The position numbers and the translations under genes were made by a program. A DNA stretch of 47,131 nt, from assembly GCA_051530055.1 (NCBI GenBank), contig JBMGUZ010000017.1, positions 1-47,131 on the forward strand, read 5' to 3'. The notes below the pieces were generated by a model. It had not been told where the DNA came from. It made no database searches and saw nothing but the letters and a program-made list of their open reading frames with translations. Shown here in pieces: positions 1 through 9,619 of this stretch (within the stretch, counting starts at the first letter, position 1; every line of letters starts with the position of its first letter). Source of the stretch: Neoechinorhynchus agilis. Its lineage: Eukaryota > Acanthocephala.

Positions 1-1268
1 GATATGGAGTGGTTGTCCTTGTGTCTCAATAATGTGCTCCACTGTATGTTTGGTCGAAACGTCCGAAAAGGTAGGTCTCGTTATATCGGGGAAATCTGCT
101 GGAATTTTACTAAATTCGTCGTTCTTCGATCCGAGGAAATCGACGCTTAGAGCTTCGATCGATACACGAACGGAAGCTAATGGTATCGTTGCGAAGGTTT
201 CAGCACTAACCAGCTGCTTATTCCTTACGTCGACCAGTAAACCTGAGTGTCGAAGGAAATCAGCGCCTCCGTCTGAGTTTTACCGAAATTCAACTGCAGT
301 AGCTTGTTGCCGAATCTTGGGATTGTTGAACCGTTTGCAGCTGTAAGTGCTCTTCCAGGATGTTTGGTCTGTTTATCGAGTGTTGTGGCTGGAAGGACGC
401 TGATTTCGGCACCAGTATCGACTATGAACCGTCTTCCAATTTGGCGTACGTTTAGGAAAAAGCGGCTATTGACAGAGAGACCAATCATCATTGCCTCTAC
501 TATTGATTGGTCAATTCGTTTTTTGGATTGGCTTTCAATTTGAAATCCGCCGATCGCTTACAAGGTGATCTACATTTCCTTGCTCTATCTCCAAATTTAC
601 GGTGGTAATAGCATAAATCTGATATTGTTACTGGGATTTGCTTGGTCGCAATTTTTTTCTTAGTTGAGAACGTTAAAGGTTGCCTTGATTGCAAAATGTT
701 GTCGGCAGCGCGTGCAAGCTCACGAGGTTCGGTTATTTTTGAATGAACTAGAATAGATCGGATCTCCTCAGGCATGCGCTCAAGAAATATTTCGCGGAAT
801 AAGAAACTTGGTGGGTTGCTTTCGAGGTACGCTAGCATCTCATCCATTAACGCCGAAGGCTTTCCGTCTCCATGCGACCTTGTGTGAAGGATTCGATTTG
901 TCCTCTTACTCTGTGAAGAACTATACGTTTCCAGCAAGCGCTCTTTGAGCCGGGCGTACTTTCCTGACTTTGGCGACGATTCCAGAATGTCGAAAATCCT
1001 TATAGCAGTTTCTTGATCAAGTGAAGCAATAACGTAGTGATATTTTGTTTGATCTGTTGAAATATTGAGCCTCAGCTTGGACGAACCAGATTCGTGGTTG
1101 TTGTGACCAAAACTGGGGGAGCTTCAGAGAAACGGTGTTCAAGTTGCTATTCGCTTCTACTGTCGAACTACCGTCGACAGCGTCGGGCTCACCAATTGTT
1201 GTGGTAGCTGGCATCAGTAGATCCAAAAATCTACTGTAGCCGCACAAAAATGGTTTTTTATTCAACAT
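1..1268 (-). mobile_element. Ty3/gypsy-like LTR retrotransposon fossil, gag to protease
   Basis: Three successive minus-strand segments read in the order expected for a gypsy-type element. A Gag N-terminal piece near 1017-1268 contains LPQFWSQQPRIWFVQAEAQ, typical of animal gypsy Gag. A Gag C-terminal piece at about 500-960 ends in a zinc-knuckle-like CYYHRKFGDRARKC. A retropepsin-like piece at about 225-491 contains FIVDTGAEISVLPA, the aspartic protease DTGA motif. The rest of pol would lie beyond the left edge of the window. The element is broken, with about two or three breaks, so it is an old copy. No LTR was identified at its inner end. The family call is from motifs I recognise, not from a search. 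Confidence 0.8.
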
Positions 1269-1388
1269 AACACGGAAAACGTTAACATGAACCTTATGAC
1301 GTCGTTAATGGTCACTACACACGGAAGAATCACTAAGATGAGGTTGTTTTTCTCTAATGTTTTGAGGGGAGCAGATAAAGTTGATTAT

Positions 1389-1682
1389 TTACTCGAACAA
1401 ATCAGTTTGTAGTTCGATGAATGTTTTGATATTATCGATTAGTTCCTTTTTGACACTATCTGGTAAGAGTGATCTACACTCGATCGATACTTCATTGATG
1501 AGTTCGTCCATTGTGGTATTTTCGAGTCCACGTGATTGGACGATATCTTTACAGGTTGTCTTTACCTGATCTCGCCAACCGCAATCTATTAATCGTTGCT
1601 GTAGAAGATGCTGTAGACGCTCGCGTTCGCCAGTATCGTGCAATCGTTTTCGAATAATGTCCACGAGTTCTTTTTCATCCAT
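1389..1682 (-). CDS. ENY2: ENY2/Sus1 homologue, SAGA DUB module and TREX-2 subunit
   Basis: A 97-residue protein, the usual size for ENY2 (about 100). It contains HDTGERERLQHLLQQRLIDC followed by GWRDQVK and, near the end, LLPDSVKKELIDNIKTF. These match the conserved ENY2 pattern of ETGERERLKELL, CGWKDQ and LVPDSVKKELL. ENY2 is a small all-helical nuclear protein that sits in the SAGA histone H2B deubiquitinase module and in the TREX-2 mRNA export complex at the nuclear pore. The frame stays open 14 codons further upstream, but I chose the internal ATG at 1680-1682 because MDEKELVDIIRKRL aligns with the family start and an acceptor-like TTGTAG lies just before it. The coding part shows no intron. 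It sits about 120 bp from the gypsy fossil on the same strand. Identification is confident; the exact start is less so. Confidence 0.9.
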   Translation of the reverse strand: MDEKELVDIIRKRLHDTGERERLQHLLQQRLIDCGWRDQVKTTCKDIVQSRGLENTTMDELINEVSIECRSLLPDSVKKELIDNIKTFIELQTDLFE

Positions 1683-1929
1683 CACTAATCTACAATAAAG
1701 CAGATATTTGGGTCCACCAATCAATTACATTTCATTCGGAGAAAAAAGATTTTCCTTTTTGTAGACTTAACGAGAATCGACGATTGTGGAATTCGATAGA
1801 TAATTTATCGAACCGTACTTTTTTAGATCGTTTTTGATTCCTCGTCGCAACATTCTTATCAAGGAGACTTTTAATCAAAAACGATCAACCACAAACCCCA
1901 AATTAAGCAAAAGAACCGGAAATATTTAA

Positions 1930-2218
1930 GATCAAATAATTTTAATAAAAAATTTTGGTTACTTTTCTTTACATTCAACACCTCCCACCAAATTCTAGCT
2001 TTTGTCCTTCCTCGACCGCCGCCATAACGCTAGCAGCATAGCCCCGTTGCCCTGTCAGCGAGATATTTTGTCGAAGAAATAAGCCTGCTCTTGAGTCTCC
2101 GGTTGCCTCTCTCAATTTCTTCGAGAGATCCTTGAGCAGAGAGAGTGCCGAGCTGCCGAGCGCTCCATACGTGTTTGTGATTCGAATGATCGGAATTTAG
2201 AACTATAATCGGGTCCAC
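1930..2218 (-). repeat. Dispersed repeat, copy 1, probably LTR-retrotransposon 3' end
   Basis: This stretch recurs at 25780-25905, inside the minisatellite at 33855-34010, and at 41208-41300. The shared core contains CCTTCCTCGACCG and, on the complementary strand, CGGGGCAATGCTGCCAGCG. Here and at 33.9 kb the core is joined to the same coding-looking tail (GSLEEIERGNRRLKSRL on the minus strand). Start-like TGTAAC next to the core in the 25.8-kb copy suggests LTR-derived material, treated here as a fossil. Family not proven. Confidence 0.5.
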
Positions 2219-2542
2219 AACGCCAAATTACCATACAGCTTTTAAACTATACGGGATTCTTACATTTCTACACCGATTCATCGCTCACAAAATGTGGGGT
2301 TTTTTCTGATCCGGAAAGTTAATTATCTTAAACGTTTTTTTATCCGGATCAGATTGCTGTAGAACAGAATCAGAGACCTTGAAACGGAAAACGATTTCGG
2401 TTATCCGAAAATAATCTCGTATCCGAATAATTAATTCGTCCAGGTAAAAGAAGAACGCGAGGGGTTTGTGATCTGCTCGAGAGAAAATCGTCATAATTTA
2501 AAATCTTATATCTATTTTAGTTGTTTTATATGGTGCGTAGAA

Positions 2543-2722
2543 AAGAATTAAAATGATTTTCAAAAATCCGACTGATTTCGACAAGGCTCAATCTTGTACG
2601 CCTTTATCAAAAAAGTTGTTAGCTACTTGTATTTTCTTCTGCTAACAACTTTTCTGATAAAGGCGTACAAGATTGAGCCTTGTCGAAATCAGTCGTATTT
2701 TTGAAAATCATTTTAATTCTTA
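2543..2722. repeat. Fold-back (inverted repeat) element, about 78-bp arms
   Basis: Two near-perfect arms, 2543-2622 and 2641-2722, flank a loop of under 20 bp. The inner arm ends are GTTGTTAGC and GCTAACAAC. A related stretch (AGGCGTACAAGATTG) occurs again at 5098-5112 beside the LINE truncation point, so part of the arm is dispersed. No coding content. It resembles a foldback or MITE-like element; no target-site duplication was confirmed. Confidence 0.8.
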
Positions 2723-2914
2723 TGAACAATTCAATCTTTAAATATATCTACATTTTTAAAACCCTCTCACCATTGAAATAATCGGTGCCGTCGGACCAAA
2801 CATCGCAGAATGTTTAACCAATGTTTTTGAAAATAGTTTGTAGCCAAATATTTTTATGAGAAAATCAGTTGTGCGATTTAGAAAAGCAATGTTGGATCCT
2901 CGAGGTGATGAAGG

Positions 2915-3535
2915 CAAAAACGAACTTAGAATCGTAATTTATTGCCCGAAAAACGTTTAAGATATTCGCCAATCGCCATCAAGGGCCAAATACGAATGGG
3001 ATCCACTTAGGCAAAAAAGAGGGTTTTGTGATTTGTTCGAGAGAGAGAGAAAATCGTAAAAATTTAATTGATTTTACGAGTGCTACTATTGCAAAAACGA
3101 ACTTAGAATCCTATTTTATTGCCCGAAAAACGTTTAAGATATTCGCCAATCGCCATCAAGGGCCAAATACGAATGGGATCCACTTAGGCAAAAAAGAGGG
3201 TTTTGTGATTTGTTCGAGAGAGAGAGAAAATCGTAAAAATTTAATTGATTTTACGAGTGCTACTATTGCAAAAACGAACTTAGAATCCTATTTTATTGCC
3301 CGAAAAACGTTTAAGATATTCGCCAATCGCCATCAAGGGCCAAATACGAATGGGATCTACTTAGGCAAAAAAAGAGGGTTTTGTGATTTGTTCGAGAGAG
3401 AAAATCGTAAAAATTTAATTGATTTTACGAGTGCTACAGTTGCAAAAACGAACTTAGAATCGTATTTTATTGCCCGAAAAACGTTTAAGATATGCCTCAA
3501 TCGCCACCAAGGGCCAAATACGAATGGGGTCCACG
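2915..3535 (+). repeat. About 177-bp tandem repeat that duplicates the SNIP1 start region
   Basis: Four successive copies, with equivalent points at about 2968, 3144, 3321 and 3492, give a period of about 172-177 bp. The last copy is the beginning of the SNIP1 reading frame. Each unit carries AGGGCCAAATACGAATGGG, which in the SNIP1 frame encodes RAKYEWG. The three upstream copies lack the ATG found in the last (ATGCC at 3492). A diverged copy of the intervening spacer also appears near 2457-2503. Because 177 is 59 codons, another frame stays open across the array from 3028 to 3588; I regard that as a by-product. Confidence 0.85.
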
Positions 3536-4061
3536 TTCAGCCGATTTGGAAAAAGAAAAGACGAATGATGGCGTTAACTTTGACTTGACTGGTAACCTTC
3601 TTCGAGACACTAATACCTACCGTGGTATTGTTATAAAATACTCGCAACCAAATGAAGCAAGACGACCTCGAAAACGATGGAGACTTTATCCTTTTAAAGA
3701 AGGGCAAAATATCCCTTTCTACTCAGTGCATCGACAAAGTGCGTATTTGTTCGGGCGAAATCGATTAGTAGCTGACATTCCAATCGATCATCCGTCATGT
3801 TCGAGTCAACACGCCGTGTTGCAATACAGATCTGTTCAATTCGACCGAGCCGATGGTAGCCATGGAAGACGGATTCTGCCCTATATTATCGATCTAAACT
3901 CTTCAAATGGAACCTTTCTAAATGACGAGAAGATTGAACCTCAGCGCTTTTATGAATTAAGAGAAAAGGATGTTATTCGATTCGCATTTAGTACTCGAGA
4001 ATACGTCCTTCTCCATGAAGACTCGAAGGCTGAAGATAGTGACGAACATAAAGAAGAGTGA
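3492..4061 (+). CDS. SNIP1: SNIP1 homologue, FHA-domain spliceosome/RES-type protein
   Basis: A 189-residue frame with a nearly complete SNIP1-type FHA domain. Recognisable blocks in order are DTNTYRGIVIKYSQP (about 38-52), KKRW-like RKRWRLYPF, HRQSAYLFGRNRLVADIPID (FHA beta strands with the phospho-binding GRN), HPSCSSQHAVLQYR (the conserved S-x-x-H), DLNSSNGTFLNDEKIEPQRF and DVIRFAFSTREYVLLHE. SNIP1 is a nuclear protein; its yeast relative Pml1 belongs to the RES complex that retains unspliced pre-mRNA, and the human protein also binds SMAD and NF-kB co-factors. The protein is short: human SNIP1 has a long Arg/Ser-rich N-terminus that is not seen here, so either upstream exons are missing from this reading or the gene is truncated. 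The start at MPQSPPRAKYEWG lies in the last copy of a tandem duplication. An antisense LINE begins about 30 bp after the stop. Confidence 0.92.
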   Translation: MPQSPPRAKYEWGPRSADLEKEKTNDGVNFDLTGNLLRDTNTYRGIVIKYSQPNEARRPRKRWRLYPFKEGQNIPFYSVHRQSAYLFGRNRLVADIPIDHPSCSSQHAVLQYRSVQFDRADGSHGRRILPYIIDLNSSNGTFLNDEKIEPQRFYELREKDVIRFAFSTREYVLLHEDSKAEDSDEHKEE

Positions 4062-4091
4062 AGGTGTTGTGCATTTTGAAGAAAAAATTGG

Positions 4092-5066
4092 TCCGAGAAT
4101 GACAGATTAGGAGTCTTTCTTTGTTCTCCGTTTATTAAGGAAAGATTGGGCTACGAGCGATGGAAGGATGAAAAAGGTTGGGGTTACGGGTGTTTACGAA
4201 GGAAGAAAATTGTGAATGGGTTTGAAGACGGAGGGCGTTTTTGGAGAAAAAATGGAGTGGATGTGGGCGTCGAGGGGAGGGAGTGAAGTCCCGCACATTC
4301 TCGCTGCTCTCTTGTGGAAGGTTTCGAGGGAATGGAGAGCATTGACGGAGAGGGCGAGGAAAGTGGGGTTCGCGTATGTAAGGAAAGGGAGGATGGTAGA
4401 AAGATAAAAGTGAGCAAGGTGTTTAATGGATACGCCGAGACGCTGGAGGAGTTTGAGAACTTAAAGCCGATGGTTTGTTTTAGAGAGTGTAAATGAAATG
4501 TGGGCATTCCATTTAATGTTTTCTTGTAAAATCACGCCCAGTATTCGGAGAGAAGAGGAGCGTTGGATGGGGAGAAGGAGAGGCGCGGGGATAAGATTGC
4601 GTTTGGAAATGTGGGGGACAATATCAAAAGATTTGGATAAATTTAGGGAGAGTTTAGGGTTGAGAGCGAGGAAATGAGATGGTTTAGCTTGTCCATGGTA
4701 GTGGAGAGGGAGAGAGAGGGAGATGCGATGGTAATGACTGTGAGGTCATCTACATAGAGAAAATATTTGGTAGGGGGAGTGAGGGGATGGTCATTTAGAA
4801 AAATGTCAAAGAGGGGAAAGTACGGCGCCTTTGAGGACCCCTTTAATTATCGGAAGAGAAGAGGAACAAGAAGTTCCACATTGAATATATTGTTTGCGGT
4901 TGGAGAGGAAAGAGGAAATCCAAGCGAGCTGCCAGGTTGGGAGGCCAAAGGAAGCACATGATTGGAGGAGAAGGGAGTGATCGACCGACTCGAACGCCCT
5001 GGAAATATCCAGTTGCACGAGACGGACGGTTGATGCTGGACTGGAATCTAAGCTGCGCACAAGCGT
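4092..5066 (-). mobile_element. LINE fragment, copy 1 (RT to 3' end), 5'-truncated
   Basis: The minus strand encodes a non-LTR reverse transcriptase fragment: VRLVQLDISRAFESVDHSLL (palm motif with catalytic Asp), FLSNRKQYIQ, SLPIIKGVLKGAVLSPL, then FLYVDDLTVIT with the catalytic YVDD box at about 4744-4765, and a Ser/Pro-rich C-terminal stretch (TIGFKFSNSSSVSAYP). The style is jockey/CR1-like. It is almost identical to 27511-28516. Copy 1 lacks a block of about 32 bp and one 3-bp unit relative to copy 2 near the 3' end, and is 5'-truncated at 5066, the usual result of incomplete target-primed reverse transcription. The near identity implies a recent insertion. Frame interruptions occur between the blocks, so it is not functional. 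Confidence 0.88.
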
Positions 5067-5068
5067 CA

Positions 5069-5727
5069 TCTACTTCCAAACAACCTTGATAAAAGAAGGC
5101 GTACAAGATTGTGCGTCCGAAATATCGGACTTGATAAATTCCATTAATGGTTCAAACTAGAAACAAACATCAGAATAATTCAATCTTCAAACAAAAGTGT
5201 TTTTTATGGCGGAAAAATTCAGATAATTTATAAAATGCGATATTTCGGTTTTCTCAGCAAACTTTGATACAGTCCATTTGCCAGAAACAACCATCAGAGT
5301 AATTCAATCTTTAAATAGAAATACAAATGCCTCGATACGTCTCGCTCTACATTTTTTTAAACCTCTCACCATTGAAGAAAATGGGTGTCGTTGGAAACCA
5401 ATGTTTTTTTGATGGTTGATCGCAGCAACACTTACGGAATTTTTATCAGGGCTCACCTTGCTTAATTCGATATAAAGCAACTAAACAACACATTCGTCTT
5501 AGTATCATTAAGGTAACGCAAAATCTACAAATTAGAAGTAAAAAACTTTGATTTATCCAAGTTCTTGGGTACAATCAAAGCGCAATTCGTGACATATCTT
5601 TTTTTGGTGGTCGTTTAATTACAGCACACAAAGTTCGGAGGTCTTCATAAAGATGAAGAAACTAAAAGAGGTGTTTCAGGCAGAAAAATTAAAGAAATCC
5701 CGAGTCCTCGGCTTTTTGGCATGAAGC
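5069..5727. other. No gene recognised
   Basis: AT-rich sequence following the LINE truncation. It shares a short piece with the 2.6-kb fold-back (5098-5112) and has a loose internal duplication, in which a CAGAATAATTCAATCTTCAAA-like phrase recurs near 5168 and 5294. No convincing ORF, RNA gene or promoter was seen. Confidence 0.6.
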
Positions 5728-5890
5728 CACACCGATCTCGTACATCAGAGAAGTGATTGAATCACTTAGACTCTTAATGCGACTACGGTATACGAGTTTG
5801 TACGCATCCCCGTCCGGATTCTCAGATACCTCCCGAGGAGGAGGCGGGTCTCTCATCAGTGAGTTTCCTATTCCCCGGGATTTCCTAAAT
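5728..5890. repeat. SINE-like dispersed repeat, copy 1
   Basis: Contains CATCAGAGAAGTGATTGAAT, then CCGTCCGGATTCTCAGATAC and CGAGGAGGAGGCGGG. The same order recurs at 7300-7450 and 9620-9850. The best copy (9.7 kb) carries a tRNA-type B-box on the minus strand. Diverged and non-coding. Confidence 0.6.
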
Positions 5891-7055
5891 CTGAATCAAA
5901 ATAATAACCAGGCTTGCCAGTAACATTTAAGAAAATTTTTTATTATTACATTCGAGTGAAGGGTTAGAGATATTGTGGTTTAGGAAGTCGCTGGTCAACT
6001 ATAAACCCGAGAGTCTACCCATTGAATCAGAGGAATTTTATCAATTCAATTCCAACCCGACCAAAAATCAGTTTTCTCTCTAAGTTCCAAACACGTTTTT
6101 CATTAATTCTTTTAAAACGCGGACTTTTTAGGATGATTCTTAGAAAAAAGGTCTAATCGAATTTTATTGATCGCCTGTTGTTTAGGTTGTCGTTTGTCAA
6201 AAAAACAAACTCGAGAGAGATCATCGGGCATCTTAAAAAAGAAAACACCAACTAAACACAATTTCATCCGCTGCAGCGACTGCGAAATGGCATTCAGCTG
6301 TTCAAACCCGTTTCGGTGGACATAAGAACGCTTTACGGCGATGTGATACAAATTCAGCGATTTTAGAAACATGAACACCAAACTTCGACAAGACCAAAGA
6401 TCTCTGTGTTGAAAATAAAACAATTCATCGACTTATAAAAAAGAATCGGCATTGAAATTGTCAACACGATGGAACAGGGAACAAAGAAAAAGTTTCCCTC
6501 CAATTACGTTTAGTTGGCCTAAATGCACTCAGGAGGCGGCCCGAGGTTCCTGAGATTCAAAACGAAAACAATCATTTGGTGTGTGTTCTTCACAAATTCC
6601 CATAAACTTTTTTTTGGATAGAATCGATAAAATGACTCTGATTTAATCAGTCGAAACTTATTAGGTCCAACATTTCGGCATGTTCCTTCATCAAGGTTGT
6701 TTTCTGCCGGAAAATCCGATCTAATAGGTTACCTTTAATTTTTAGGCCAGAAGCAAACATCAGAATAATCCCGATTGCGATGGAAACGCTGGGATGCCTC
6801 GGAAAAGAACGACTGGGAAAGATGCTGAAATATGCCACCGGCGACATGCGCTCGAGCACCTTCCTGCTCCAGCGAATCAGCGCGGAGGAAGCTGCCGAAC
6901 AATCATGACGACCGTTGCAGAATTTGGCGCAAAGGAGGAATTTGTGAACGAAAAGAATGAACTTTATTCTATCTTCAAATAGAAATTAAAACATTCGAAG
7001 ACAAAAGTCAATATATCAAGAGAAAATCCATATCGGGAAATGATAAACTTTAACT
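5891..7055. other. No confident gene; one possible small membrane-protein exon
   Basis: Mostly featureless AT-rich DNA. At about 6647-6859 on the minus strand a 70-residue frame has a hydrophobic stretch (VSIAIGIILMFASGL) after VLERMSPVAYFSIFPS. The frame extends upstream with coding-like composition, so it could be an exon of a small membrane protein. I do not recognise a family and there is no supporting neighbour. Confidence 0.25.
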
Positions 7056-7201
7056 TGTGTGGTGAATATACTCGAACGGTTAAAAATCATTTTAATATTA
7101 GGAAATATTTCTAACAATGATTGACAACTTCTCGCTTCTTCTTTCAAAAGATTTCCTAATAATAAAATGATTTTTAACCGTTCGAGTATATTCACCACAC
7201 A
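7056..7201. repeat. Fold-back element, about 50-bp arms
   Basis: The outer arms begin TGTGTGGTGAATATACTCGA and end with its complement at 7201. The arms pair through ATTAGGAAAT / ATTTCCTAAT and enclose a loop of about 45 bp. Non-coding and close to perfect pairing, so it would form a strong hairpin if transcribed. Confidence 0.8.
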
Positions 7202-7299
7202 GGTAAAAATAAGTTAATTTTTGAAAACTAGCTAGCCGGTAACTTTTTTATTAAGTATCAATGAGCGGCCTTTTTGCACGGCTGATAATATTCCTTCCT

Positions 7300-7450
7300 A
7301 TCTGGTTCAGGGAAGCGCATAAAATCGTGCATTCCTCTGGATCCTCATCTCCCGAGGAGGAGGCGGGACTCTCATTGATGAGTTTCCTCCCCTCAACGAG
7401 GTATTTCGTCCCCATTTGGTTGTAAGCCATTGGGGGTAACGAATTCGAAG
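7300..7450. repeat. SINE-like dispersed repeat, copy 2
   Basis: Shares CCCGAGGAGGAGGCGGGACT, GATGAGTTTCCTCCC and AGGTATTTCGTCCCC with the copies at 5728-5890 and 9620-9850. The tRNA-like B-box is degenerate here (near 7441-7453). Confidence 0.6.
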
Positions 7451-7640
7451 TCCACTAGAGCACCTCATCAGCACAACTACGGAATGTCAAACTCAGCCAT
7501 TTCTTTTGATTTTAATTCCAGGCCATTGAATCTTTGAAGACTAGCCAGCCAATAACATTTATTAAGTATCAATGTGTTCTGTATGGCCGCAGCAATTATC
7601 AGCCGTGATAAAAAGCCACACATTGATAAAAAAAGGTCAA

Positions 7641-8095
7641 TGTCATAAATCATTGTCCTTGGGGTAAATTTGATTGTACGTTGGAGAATCCTGTCCCCGG
7701 TGTTATCGATACTCATTTATTTGAGAAATATTTCACAAGGTTTTCCTTGCCTCTTCAGTCGCTATTGATTGTAAGTTTTAAATGTGTGAATTGGTGTCTT
7801 AATTGAGAAATATTTCACAAGGTTTTCCTTGCCTCTTCAGTCGCTATTGATTGTAAGTTTTAAATGTGTGAGTTGGTGTCTTAATTGAGAAATATTTCAC
7901 AAGGTTTTCCTTGCCTCTTCAGTCGCTATTGATTGTAAGTTTTACTCGAATATTTAAAAACTTACAATCAATAGCGACTGAAGAGGCAAGGAAACCCTTG
8001 TGAAATATTTCTCAAATAAATGAGTATCGATAACACCGGGGACAGGATTCTCCAACGTACAATCAAATTTACCCCGAAAACAATGATATACGACA
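7641..8095. repeat. Large inverted repeat containing an 82-bp direct triplication
   Basis: Left arm 7641-7779 is the inverse of right arm 7957-8095, sharing GGAGAATCCTGTCCCCGG and TTATCGATACTCATTTATTT. Within the left part a stretch beginning TTGAGAAATATTTCACAAGG repeats three times (7721, 7803, 7885) at a fixed 82-bp spacing. An extra partial copy in the inverted orientation lies at 8212-8323. No coding content. Confidence 0.85.
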
Positions 8096-8211
8096 CTAAA
8101 ATTTCTGTTGCTTTTTTAACTTGGCGCCTTTTGTATGGTCGCCGAATATTTCGTTTGTATTGAGAATGTTGGCATATTTTTGATTCTTTGCTTTTAGAAA
8201 ATAAAGTATTG

Positions 8212-8323
8212 AAAACTTACAATCAATAGCGACTGAAGAGGCAAGAAAAACCTTGTGAAATATTTCTCAATCAATGAGTATCGATAACACCGGGGACAGG
8301 ATTCGCCAACGTACAATCAAAAA
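8212..8323. repeat. Solo arm of the 7.6-8.1 kb fold-back repeat
   Basis: Matches the right arm 7957-8060, including CTTACAATCAATAGCGACTG and GATAACACCGGGGACAGGAT, with a few substitutions. It has no partner arm of its own. Confidence 0.8.
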
Positions 8324-8531
8324 ATTCAATGTGTATCAATGCAATTCAACGCATTAAACCGTTAGGCGATTCCCCGAAACACACACGAATACGTCATCAA
8401 AACTGGAATATGAAATTGATATTTGATACCAAATACAACGGAAGAATCCCATTTTGATGCGCTTAGTGATCGTCAATTTAAATTAAGTGCACAAATTCGC
8501 ATTCTATATTTTCACTGCAATATTGTTTATC

Positions 8532-8710
8532 TGTTGATAGGAGAGATAAATGAAATTAAGAATGTATTGGATATTTCGATCCACTATCTCGGATCTTCTT
8601 CAGCGGTTGTTTGTTATTAATGGACGTACAAACAATCGCTGAAGAAGATCCGAGATAGTGGATCGAAATATCCAATAAAATCTTAATTTCATTTATCTCT
8701 CCTATCAACA
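8532..8710. repeat. Fold-back element, about 80-bp arms
   Basis: The arms run from TGTTGATAGGAGAGATAAAT to its complement ending at 8710, pairing over TTTCGATCCACTATCTCGGA and CTTCTTCAGCG. The loop is about 15 bp. The 65-residue plus-strand frame across it (8423-8620) is a chance reading. Confidence 0.82.
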
Positions 8711-9164
8711 AATGACAATGGATTATCTTTTCAACATATTGTTTATCGTTTAAATAACGATTATTTTATCTTCATCCAAAACAACGCCACAAAGATTACA
8801 AGTGGGTCCAATTCTTGTTATCAAACAATATGAACGTGTTATTATCCTCCATTGGAAAGGAAAACCGATTTTGTTTGAAGATTTAATTGTTTCACAGGTC
8901 GATGTTTCGAAATATCGGCTTCAATTGATAAATTACTACAAAATTTCCGCTACATAAAAACGCGAACAATTCATTCTTCAAACAAAAAGCGAAGATTTAT
9001 CGACGCTTTGGTGATGTAACTTCTCTCTCCTTATCATGTTTTTGGATAGAAAGAGGAAATCGTATACAAAGTATAAGCCTAGTGGTGGTGGTGGTGATCG
9101 TGGACCCCTTGGTAATTAAAAATTCAATTGAACGATTTTGCGAGATCGACTTGGTCGTCGTCGA
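8711..9164. other. No gene recognised
   Basis: AT-rich DNA with a short GGTGGT run at about 9083-9096. No supported ORF, RNA gene or repeat copy was seen. Confidence 0.5.
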
Positions 9165-9365
9165 CCGTCATTCACCCCTCCGGATCCGCCTTTCACCCTC
9201 CGAATTTCGGATCCGCCATCCACCCCTCCGGATCCGTTATCCACCTCTCTGGATTCGTCATCCACTCCGAATTTCGTATCCGCCATCCACCCCTCCGGAT
9301 CCGTAATCCACTCCAATTCCGGATCCGTTATACACTCCGAATCCGTCATCCGAATTCCGGATACC
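9165..9365. repeat. Short-period minisatellite built on CACCCCTCCGGATCCG
   Basis: Irregular tandem units of roughly 20-35 bp carry variants of ATCCACCCCTCCGGATCCG and CCGAATTTCGGATCCGCC. All three plus-strand frames stay open across it because of the repeat composition; these frames are not genes. The stretch is much more GC-rich than its surroundings. Confidence 0.8.
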
Positions 9366-9493
9366 CAAAGGTACATGTTTCCTCTTCTTTATCAAAATAA
9401 ATAAAACGTGTTATTATTGAGCCAAATTCAATATTTCTTTGTTGTATTCTTGTTGTGCGGATCAAACCCCGAGAGATATTCTCTTATTACTTA

Positions 9494-9592
9494 ATATTTC
9501 GTGGACAAAATCCACCTCTTTATTCAGACATTTCTAAGGTAAGTTTTTAAATATGTGAGTTGTAAGGAGGTGGACTATATCCACGAAATCTT
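9494..9592. repeat. Small fold-back, about 26-bp arms
   Basis: ATATTTCGTGGACAAAATCC at 9494 pairs with the complement ending near 9592, where TATATCCACGAAATCTT is seen. The loop is about 46 bp. Confidence 0.7.
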
Positions 9593-9619
9593 AAGTTTTT
9601 TTATCGATGCGGCGGTCGA

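Noticed and set aside
3028-3588. A 186-residue plus-strand ORF across the SNIP1 upstream repeats
   Set aside because: It is open only because the 177-bp unit is a multiple of three. It runs out of frame through the SNIP1 FHA gene and has no protein features beyond the repeat.
4184-4507. A secreted or membrane protein read from the Ser/Pro-rich minus-strand ORF
   Set aside because: It is the C-terminal part of the LINE RT frame and is duplicated with the LINE at 27.6 kb.
9116-9404. Several overlapping ORFs on both strands at 9.1-9.4 kb
   Set aside because: All are readings of the GGATCCG-type minisatellite in different frames.
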